This document shows positions 35,408-41,106 of a stretch of 41,106 bases of DNA, piece after piece. The position numbers and the translations under genes are program-made. Every line of letters begins with the position of its first letter. Position 1 is the first letter of the stretch. The stretch lies in NCBI GenBank assembly GCA_026693085.1, contig JAPLNB010000184.1:1-41106 (forward strand). Direction: 5' to 3'. The notes below the pieces were generated by a model, which was not told the DNA's origin, ran no database searches, and saw only the letters and a list, made by a program, of their open reading frames with translations. This DNA comes from Planctomycetota bacterium. Its GTDB lineage: Bacteria > Planctomycetota > Phycisphaerae > Tepidisphaerales > Tepidisphaeraceae.

Positions 35408-35994
35408 CAGCCACCGGACCATCGCCACATCCTGAATCAATCGGCGTCCAACTCTCTGACGCCCCGGCAATCGCCAAGTTCCGATAACGGCCTGATCCAT
35501 TCTGGCACACCGCATTCGGTTTCCCTGGCACAAACTGGCTCAATCCGCGCGGTGACGGCCTGATCCGAGTCCAAAATCGCAGGTTGCGGCTCGGCTTGAC
35601 ACCTCGCCTACCCCCGCTGAGCATACCGCGTACCAACAATGAGCGACTCCCCGATTTCGCATGACGTATTGATCTTCGGCCACGGTGTGGCCGGCCTCTG
35701 GCTCCCCGCGGAAACCAACGCCCTCGGCATTGCCGTGGGTTCTTTTTTGCGCACCCGCCAAACGCCTCATTGCCCCGCGACCGTCAGCATCGCCTTCCTC
35801 AAACAAAACGTGTAATACCCCCCATCCAGCCCCACCACCGCCACCAGTCCTCGCCTCATCATCGTGGGAACCTCCGCAGTGCAATCCCTGCATTTCTTTC
35901 CCAACACATCCGATCCAATGCTATAGATCCCCCAACTCGGCAGGCGTACGAGACGATCGGGCGCCGATGTACCTTTCCCCGGAAGTTGTCAGCC
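35408..35994. other. Intergenic region with a gene relic
   Basis: The region holds the truncated oxidoreductase start at 35639-35815. A possible extended -10 (TG-C-TATAGA, 35919-35927) could serve the prepilin-like gene at 35995. Nothing else is recognisable. Confidence 0.4.
35639..35815 (+). pseudogene. Truncated start of an FAD-dependent oxidoreductase
   Basis: A 58-codon ORF begins [20 protein letters not shown]. The DVLIFGxGVAGLWL stretch is a Rossmann dinucleotide-binding motif (GxGxxG) typical of glycerol-3-phosphate-dehydrogenase-like FAD oxidoreductases. After about 22 residues the similarity stops; a short NALGIAVGS piece may be a remnant of a later segment, and a stop follows. A complete enzyme would be several hundred residues, so a large internal deletion is likely. 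Confidence 0.6.
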
Positions 35995-36930
35995 ATGACC
36001 TCAAACGCACCGCGCCCCGGCAGTTCCACGCCGCTACGCCGCCCAGCCTTCACCCTCGTCGAACTCCTCGTCGTCATCGGCATCATCGCGCTGCTGATTA
36101 GCATCCTGCTGCCAGTCCTCTCCAGAGTCCGCGAGCAGGCCAACGCCGTTCAATGCGCCGCCAACCTCCGCCAGATCGCACTCGGCTGGCTCCTCTACGC
36201 CGATGGCAGCAAAGGCGCCGCCTGCCCCGGCCGAATGCCCAAATTCTCAGGCTCTTCCAATACCTACGACGTCGGCAACGGCATGCAATTCCGCCCGCGA
36301 TGGTTCGTTACTCTCGGCGCTCAATCCAAGATCTACGCCTACGCCCGCCCCAGCCCCGATCCCGCCGACGACAACACCAAGACCGTCGACAACCCCGTCT
36401 TCATCTGCCCCACCGAGCCTGAGCGCATCAACAACCGCAATTACACTTATGGGTACAACTTCCAATTCCTGGGCAACTCCCGCCTCAAAACCGGTGGCTC
36501 AGGCCAATTCATCAACTTCCCCGTCAAGGTCTCCAAGGTCCGCGCCGCCGACACCGTCATGGCCGCCGACTGCATCGGCACCTCAGCCGGCAAGCCCGCA
36601 GCCGCCCGCACCGGCTACCGCATTGACGGCAGCGCCGACACCAGCGCCCTCGGCAACCACGGCTGGGCACTCGACCCGCCCCGCCTCACCGCCAACAGCG
36701 ACTACTGTGACGATGGCAACCGGTCCCCAACCAACCGCTCCGCACCCGATCCCCGCCACAACAAAAAAGCCAACGTCGCCTTCTGCGACGGCCATGTCCA
36801 ATCCATGACTCTCCAGGACCTCGGCTACATCGTCAACCCCGACGGCAGCATCCCCGTCGCCGACCCCGCTGCCCACAACCGCCTCTTCTCCGGCAACGGC
36901 GAAGACCGCGACCCGCCGTCGATCCAATAA
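35995..36930 (+). CDS. DUF1559-family prepilin-like protein
   Basis: The 311-residue protein begins with the prepilin motif [19 protein letters not shown] (about residues 16-34), followed by [19 protein letters not shown]. The C-terminal part carries H-x9-DG ([12 protein letters not shown]). GGAAG lies about 11 nt before the ATG. It is the only plus-strand gene between 16.5 and 41 kb and its coding strand is C-rich like the whole right half. It is a distant paralogue of the proteins at 277 and 1724; it is longer, with an extended loop before the H-x9-DG motif. Role unknown. Confidence 0.9.
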   Translation: MTSNAPRPGSSTPLRRPAFTLVELLVVIGIIALLISILLPVLSRVREQANAVQCAANLRQIALGWLLYADGSKGAACPGRMPKFSGSSNTYDVGNGMQFRPRWFVTLGAQSKIYAYARPSPDPADDNTKTVDNPVFICPTEPERINNRNYTYGYNFQFLGNSRLKTGGSGQFINFPVKVSKVRAADTVMAADCIGTSAGKPAAARTGYRIDGSADTSALGNHGWALDPPRLTANSDYCDDGNRSPTNRSAPDPRHNKKANVAFCDGHVQSMTLQDLGYIVNPDGSIPVADPAAHNRLFSGNGEDRDPPSIQ

Positions 36931-36952
36931 GAAACTATCTCAGAACCGCTTT

Positions 36953-37062
36953 GCCACCGATGGGGCACCGATGGGCTTAGATCAAAAAAACGCGGAAATC
37001 ACTTGGGATCGGGCTCTTCTTGCTCTTTCATCAGTGTTCATCTGTGCCCCATCTGTGGCTAG
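36953..37062. repeat. Gene-less inverted-repeat relative of the GxxExxY cassette
   Basis: GCCACCGATGGGGCACCGATG (36953-36973, here one base longer than the core) is a diverged arm. 37035-37062 contains the reverse complement of AGCCACAGATGGGGCACAGA. The two face each other across about 60 bp without an ORF. Both arms match the repeats at 24645 and 25065. Confidence 0.7.
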
Positions 37063-37073
37063 AGAGAGCCCAT

Positions 37074-37088
37074 AAAAGGGGTCAGCAG
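37074..37088 (+). repeat. AAAAGGGGTCAGCAG repeat, left copy
   Basis: This 15-bp sequence is repeated exactly and in the same orientation at 37620-37634. The two copies flank the small membrane-protein gene at 37170-37475. Confidence 0.75.
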
Positions 37089-37169
37089 CCGTTTACTTGG
37101 TACGCCAGCACGCTGCCGATCGGCGCCCTGAGACTGGACCACATTCCGGCAACCCGCAGGCTCGCCGCA

Positions 37170-37475
37170 TCAGGTGAGGTCTAACGGACGCCCCGTCATC
37201 GGAGACTCGCCCGATCGCGGATCTGGCGGAGGCTGCGGCTTACGCAGCAAGCCAATCATCCCGCCGAACGAGGCGCCGATGGCGGAAGTGTTCGGCCACA
37301 GCCACAGAACGGGCGCCCAGCGCACCAGGGCAGCGAAGAAAACGAGAGTGGCCACCGCAATGAGGCCCCCGACAATCGCGCCGTTCAGCGTACGGCGAAG
37401 GCAGCCGGCGGGCGGCCGGTATAGTGTAGTTTCACCCAGCAACAACTCAAGATTGGGGAAATCCGTCAATCGCAT
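37170..37475 (-). CDS. Small membrane protein
   Basis: From the ATG at 37475, preceded by a perfect GGAGG 4 nt upstream, the protein has 101 residues. Two hydrophobic helices are visible (about 31-48 NGAIVGGLIAVATLVFFAAL and 65-78 TSAIGASFGGMIGLL), with a Pro-rich C-terminal tail. I recognise no family. It stands alone between two copies of a 15-bp GGGGTCA-type repeat, which suggests an accessory insertion. Confidence 0.7.
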   Translation of the reverse strand: MRLTDFPNLELLLGETTLYRPPAGCLRRTLNGAIVGGLIAVATLVFFAALVRWAPVLWLWPNTSAIGASFGGMIGLLRKPQPPPDPRSGESPMTGRPLDLT

Positions 37476-37804
37476 GTCGCCTCCGGTATCAGCCGCTCGC
37501 CGTTGATGAATATCGGAACAACCCGGGGCGGGGTTAAGGACGATGAATAGGCCGATAACCGACGCCCTTGCGCCCGGTCGGGCGTCGCGTCCGCCCACCT
37601 CAGTTCAATGGGTGCCCTGAAAAGGGGTCAGCAGGGGAACCGGCTGTACATCATGCTCGGGCTGAACATGGACGCCTACGCCGCCGACATCGGCCGGCTC
37701 ACCCTGCCGGAAGTCATTCTCGACAACGCCTGCAGCCCCCAATTCCATCCAATCCGAGCCCCAGATATCTGGCCGGGACTTCTCACAGCCCGCTGAACAA
37801 CTGC
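37476..37804. other. Intergenic region with GGGGTCA repeat
   Basis: It contains the right copy of the 15-bp repeat (37620-37634). A plus-strand frame following it (reading NRLYIMLGLNMDAYAADIGR) has no recognisable start signal or family and was not called. Confidence 0.4.
37620..37634 (+). repeat. AAAAGGGGTCAGCAG repeat, right copy
   Basis: Exact direct copy of 37074-37088. Confidence 0.75.
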
Positions 37805-39124
37805 TTAACCGACCAGCCCCTTCATCGCCTCCCACGTCAGCCGCACCATTTCATCAGCATACTCATCATGCTTCCCTCCCCAAATCCCCACCAAGATCTC
37901 CATCAACTTCTCTTCCGTCAGTGGCGCCGCACTCTGTGGTAGGGGCGGTAGGGGGGGTACAAACCCCTTCGCGCTCTCCGCATGCCGAATCATCGACACC
38001 ACCCCCGCCCCCGCACCCTTGGCCATCTCCCGCGGCTCGATCCCATACCTCATCGCCATCCGCATCGTCCCAAACAACCGATCCTCCCACCCCAATTTCC
38101 TCACTGGATCCCGTATCACCCGGTCCACCAGATCATTCAGATTCACCCGCGTCATCCGATCCAGCAAATCCTCCGCATACGCCCGATACCCCGCCTCCGT
38201 AAACAATTCATCCCCCAACCCCCCATGCTTCCGAATCAGCGCCCTCCCCGACTCCTCAATAAACGCCTTCCTCGCCACTCGCATGATTTCCCCAGACTTC
38301 CCGGCCTCCGCCATGGTGGTCAAGCCCCTCAAATCTGCCAGATACCCAATCAACGCATGAATCGCGTTATGCCCATACAGCTTCGCCTCCTCAAACGGCA
38401 GCAAATCCTCCTTCTCCACAAACACCGCAATCCCCCTCTCAAACTCCTCCAGCACGATCCGCGATATCAGAATCCGATTGAACTCCTCCACCAGCACCGC
38501 TCGCCCCGATCCCGGCGCCATCGCCGCCAACCCCATCCGTTCCATAGTCGCCGCATCCCCAATCACCCCACTCATCTTCCCAATCACCGTATTCAGCACC
38601 TGCACCCTGACTTCTCCCTCGCCCACCCCGACACCCCGACACCCCGACACTCCGACACTCCCCACTGACCCCTGAATCCTCTCCGCCAGTATCTCCGCCG
38701 CATGATTGTGATTCTCCGCCGCATAAACCACCCCCCTTTTCCCCTGTCGCGTCCCCAACCCCTCCCCCAGCATCCCCGCGACGCTCGTCTGCCCGCCCAT
38801 GTCATAGAACTTCACACTCGGCAGCGCCGTCGCCATCTCATCCGCTTCCCCAATCGCCTCCACGATTTTCTCCCGATCCCCCTTCACCCTCGGGTTATAC
38901 ACCTCCACCCCCTCCACCCTCACCTGCTCGATGCAATCCTTCCTCGCCACATTCACCACATACGCCCCCCCATTCTCCCTCACCGCCCTCACCAACCCCT
39001 CCTCCACCTCCGCCACCACATACCGCGAGAAATTTCCCGACCGATACGCCTCAAACAAGAACAGCCCACTCTGTATCGCTCCAAACCCAAACCCCACAAA
39101 TGTCCGCGCAGTTCGCTCACCCAT
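37805..39124 (-). CDS. Mannitol-dehydrogenase-family polyol/sugar-acid dehydrogenase
   Basis: From the ATG at 39124 the protein has 439 residues; an upstream frame extension enters a tandem repeat and was rejected. The Rossmann start FVGFGFGAIQSGLFLFEAYR has the GxGxIQxGLF pattern of mannitol-1-phosphate 5-dehydrogenase and altronate oxidoreductase-like enzymes. The C-terminal half has KLYGHNAIHALIGYLADLRG, equivalent to the family's KxxxxNxxH catalytic region. A Gly/Val-rich insertion (about residues 146-165) is encoded by an octanucleotide repeat. Likely reaction: NAD-dependent interconversion of a polyol or sugar phosphate. It follows two MDR sugar dehydrogenases in one operon. Confidence 0.82.
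   Translation of the reverse strand: MGERTARTFVGFGFGAIQSGLFLFEAYRSGNFSRYVVAEVEEGLVRAVRENGGAYVVNVARKDCIEQVRVEGVEVYNPRVKGDREKIVEAIGEADEMATALPSVKFYDMGGQTSVAGMLGEGLGTRQGKRGVVYAAENHNHAAEILAERIQGSVGSVGVSGCRGVGVGEGEVRVQVLNTVIGKMSGVIGDAATMERMGLAAMAPGSGRAVLVEEFNRILISRIVLEEFERGIAVFVEKEDLLPFEEAKLYGHNAIHALIGYLADLRGLTTMAEAGKSGEIMRVARKAFIEESGRALIRKHGGLGDELFTEAGYRAYAEDLLDRMTRVNLNDLVDRVIRDPVRKLGWEDRLFGTMRMAMRYGIEPREMAKGAGAGVVSMIRHAESAKGFVPPLPPLPQSAAPLTEEKLMEILVGIWGGKHDEYADEMVRLTWEAMKGLVG
38624..38663. repeat. Octanucleotide array (CACYCCGA)5 inside a coding region
   Basis: Five 8-nt units, CACCCCGA three times, CACTCCGA and CACTCCCC, lie in the mannitol-dehydrogenase-like gene. Since 8 is not a multiple of 3, gain or loss of one unit would shift the frame. 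Confidence 0.85.
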
Positions 39125-39143
39125 CGCCGCACCCGCCGCCCCC

Positions 39144-39178
39144 ACAAATAACCAATAACGAATAACAAATAACAAATA
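39144..39178. repeat. Heptanucleotide array (ACNAATA)5
   Basis: ACAAATA, ACCAATA, ACGAATA, ACAAATA, ACAAATA. It starts 4 nt downstream of the stop codon (39183-39185) of the MDR gene and ends 19 nt before the next start. Confidence 0.85.
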
Positions 39179-39182
39179 ACGC

Positions 39183-40277
39183 CTACCCCCCCCTCAACCG
39201 TTCCTCCAAAAACTCCCCCTCCCGATCGCCATCCCAGTACTCCACCACCCGAAGTTCCGGCACATTCGCATGCGGATACACAATCACCTTCCCCTCCACC
39301 TTATTCGACTGAATCATCCGCAGCACGTCCGGCACATGCCCCAACCCCGCAATCCCATACACATAATTCCCCGGGTCCACATCGCCCTTGGCGATCGCCT
39401 CCAGCGTCGCCGCCAGATCCGAAGGCTGTCCGCCACTCGATCCCACCAGCTTGATCTCATCATAATGCACCGCCAGCGCATTCACCTGCAGCATATGCTG
39501 TCCCTTCGGCAACCCCCCAAACAAATTCGCCACCCCACCCTTGCCCAACAACTCAATCGCCGCCTGCTGCACCCCCTGTATCCCCACCGCCAATATCAAA
39601 TCATCCACCCCCGTCCCCCCTGATACCTCCGCCACCCTCGCCTTCAACTCCTCCGCCCCCACCGTCATCAAATTTACCCCCGCGCGCTTGGCCTTCTCTC
39701 CCAACGTCCTCTTCGCTCGCTCCAACCGCTCCACAATCTTATCGCACACCAGCAACCACTTCGGCCGATACCGCAGCGCCAACTCCGCATGCATCAGCCC
39801 CATCGGTCCCGCCCCAATCACCACCGTCACCCCCCCCCTCAATATCCCCAGCTCCGCCACCCTCTTCGCAAATGGCGTCTCCTTCTTAATATGAATCTGC
39901 CTCTCCTGCGCCGAATACACACACGAAATAGGCTCTCCCATCGACACCGCAAAATACGCCATATGCTGATCCGGCAACGGAAGCAAACACCCCCCCTCCA
40001 ACACCTCCTCCTGCACCAATAGGTACTCCGCCAAATTTCCCGGCAGCGAATACCCCACCGCCACCTTCTTCATCCCCTCCCCATTATTCCGATACCGCTC
40101 CCGATGATTGATCGGCGATACATCCACCGCCGGCTGAATCCCAAACCGCTGCCCCACCCTATACCTTCCCTTCAACCCCCCCACATTCTCAAACCCCACC
40201 CCCCAAAGCTGCACCGCCCTCATCTGCCCCGGAACCTTCCCCGCCTCCACATTCCGATATGCCGCCAACCTGCTCAT
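39183..40277 (-). CDS. Sorbose-1-phosphate-reductase-like MDR protein with short N-terminus
   Basis: The 364-residue protein starts at the ATG at 40277, 8 nt after GGAGAG. Blocks GQRFGIQPAVD, VGYSLPGNLAEYLLVQEEVL and MGEPISCVYSAQ match the L-sorbose-1-phosphate reductase branch of medium-chain dehydrogenases. VIGAGPMGLMHAELALRYRP is the NAD-binding GxGxxG region. The segment before GQRF is only about 42 residues, and the usual C-x-x-D and GHE zinc motifs are not seen. The zinc-binding part is therefore shortened or strongly diverged. It lies 45 nt after a second, related protein and precedes the polyol dehydrogenase. Substrate is probably a sugar phosphate; unproven. Confidence 0.78.
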   Translation of the reverse strand: MSRLAAYRNVEAGKVPGQMRAVQLWGVGFENVGGLKGRYRVGQRFGIQPAVDVSPINHRERYRNNGEGMKKVAVGYSLPGNLAEYLLVQEEVLEGGCLLPLPDQHMAYFAVSMGEPISCVYSAQERQIHIKKETPFAKRVAELGILRGGVTVVIGAGPMGLMHAELALRYRPKWLLVCDKIVERLERAKRTLGEKAKRAGVNLMTVGAEELKARVAEVSGGTGVDDLILAVGIQGVQQAAIELLGKGGVANLFGGLPKGQHMLQVNALAVHYDEIKLVGSSGGQPSDLAATLEAIAKGDVDPGNYVYGIAGLGHVPDVLRMIQSNKVEGKVIVYPHANVPELRVVEYWDGDREGEFLEERLRGG

Positions 40278-40322
40278 GTCGTCTCTCCTGTCCACAATCC
40301 CTCTTCGTCATTCCCCTGACCC

Positions 40323-41106
40323 CTACCTCGCCACCCGGAGCAGCTCGTCCTCCGCCGCCCCACACCACTTGCCCCCCTCCAGCTTCTCCGCCACCGTCGG
40401 GTACCTCCCCCCCAACTCCGCCAGAGGTATCAACCCCATCTCATGCAGCATCGGATACACCAGAATCTTCCCCGCCAGCGTCCGGTTCTCGACCGCCGCG
40501 ATCCCCGCCTCCGCCCCCGCCATCCCCGACACCGCATCCACCGACAGATTCGTATCCAACTTCCCCCCAACCACCTTCTCCAGCACAATCTTCATATCCC
40601 GAATCACCGACCCACTCGTCCCAAACATGTAACAGCGATTCGCGATATACGTATCCAGATCGAGCTCCTGTTTCACCGGCGCCGGAATCCCCGCAAACAC
40701 ATTAATCAAACACCCATCCATCGAGTCCCGCACCGCCGCCGCCACCAACGCCCCCACCGGCACCATCAACGCTATATAACTGAACTTCTCGCTCACCTTC
40801 TCCTTGCTCGTATTGACCAACCTCAGCTCCACCCCATTCGCCTTCGCCAGCGCCCCCGCCTTCTTCGAAAGCGCCTCAATCCGCCCATCATCCATATCCG
40901 TCCCGACAACCCTAATCCCCTTCACTCCCGAGCAGATGCTCCGAATCACATGCATCTGCCCCATAGGCCCCGCCGCGCCTATGACAACAATCTTTTCGCC
41001 TTCACGAATCTCCCCGGCAGGGGGGATATGCCGATACGACTCCGCCGCATTGCTCCCCACCGTCCCCACCCACCGCGTTCCCCCATAATGCACCCGCCCA
41101 ATCCCC
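40323..41106 (-). CDS. MDR sugar dehydrogenase, 5' end beyond the window
   Basis: The frame is open to the right edge, so only the C-terminal 260 residues are present. VHYGGTRWVGTVGSNAAESYR leads into VVIGAAGPMGQMHVIRSI, the NAD-binding region of sorbose-1-phosphate-reductase-like MDR proteins. A later TLAGKILVYPMLHEMGLIPL closes the domain. It is related to the gene at 39183 but not a duplicate. It is the most upstream visible gene of the operon, whose products probably interconvert sugars, polyols or their phosphates. Confidence 0.8.
   Translation of the reverse strand, partial: GIGRVHYGGTRWVGTVGSNAAESYRHIPPAGEIREGEKIVVIGAAGPMGQMHVIRSICSGVKGIRVVGTDMDDGRIEALSKKAGALAKANGVELRLVNTSKEKVSEKFSYIALMVPVGALVAAAVRDSMDGCLINVFAGIPAPVKQELDLDTYIANRCYMFGTSGSVIRDMKIVLEKVVGGKLDTNLSVDAVSGMAGAEAGIAAVENRTLAGKILVYPMLHEMGLIPLAELGGRYPTVAEKLEGGKWCGAAEDELLRVAR

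Noticed and set aside
37021..37034. Second boxA-like string TGCTCTTTCATCA
   Set aside because: It lacks the conserved ACA after TGCTCTTT, no promoter precedes it and it runs into the CACAGATG repeat.

Overview
The window looks like a high-GC chromosomal segment of a planctomycete, most likely from the class Phycisphaerae. Three prepilin-like proteins carry the N-terminal methylation motif plus the C-terminal H-x(9,10)-DG signature (DUF1559 type). A large RTX-like protein starts with a planctomycete-type LEGR export motif. A MoxR/DUF58/BatA/vWA cluster, SUMF1-domain lipoproteins and NHL/TolB propellers complete the picture. No rRNA, tRNA or CRISPR array was recognised.

Layout. 1-9.0 kb: two DUF1559 prepilin-like genes on the minus strand, each behind a good sigma70-like promoter, with an orphan LuxR-type HTH ORF between them. 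Then come a divergent RTX-repeat surface protein, a tandem metallo-beta-lactamase lipoprotein and a Gfo/Idh/MocA oxidoreductase that looks leaderless. 8.3-10.6 kb: an accessory stretch with GGGGTCA-type dispersed repeats, an orphan consensus promoter followed by a boxA-like antitermination site, a PD-(D/E)xK-like orphan, a paired 15-bp motif and an IS630-type transposase relic.

10.6-21.5 kb: two convergent operons, each with a TolB-like propeller at one end and a SUMF1-domain lipoprotein. The plus-strand operon is TolB, two tandem paralogous secreted proteins of unknown family, SUMF1. The minus-strand operon is TolB, SUMF1, an MBOAT acyltransferase and an SGNH-type hydrolase. The last two are the usual pair for O-acetylating an extracellular polymer, so the whole locus may build, modify or sense a cell-surface polymer. 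It is the best candidate here for an undescribed system.

21.7-35.4 kb: ten consecutive minus-strand genes: a coiled-coil membrane protein, an ABC solute-binding lipoprotein, an ABC permease fused to an NHL propeller, a large two-vWA membrane protein, MoxR, a small membrane protein, a HicB-like protein, a GxxExxY protein in an inverted-repeat cassette, DUF58 and BatA. The cassette lies between MoxR and DUF58, which are normally adjacent. Heptanucleotide tandem arrays sit directly after three stop codons in this cluster.

35.4-41.1 kb: a truncated FAD-oxidoreductase start, a third prepilin-like gene, a gene-less relative of the GxxExxY cassette, a small membrane protein between two copies of a 15-bp GGGGTCA motif, and a minus-strand sugar/polyol dehydrogenase operon (mannitol-dehydrogenase-like plus two sorbose-1-phosphate-reductase-like MDR proteins) that runs off the right edge. 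By eye the plus strand is G-rich over much of the left and C-rich from about 21.7 kb onward whichever strand is coding.
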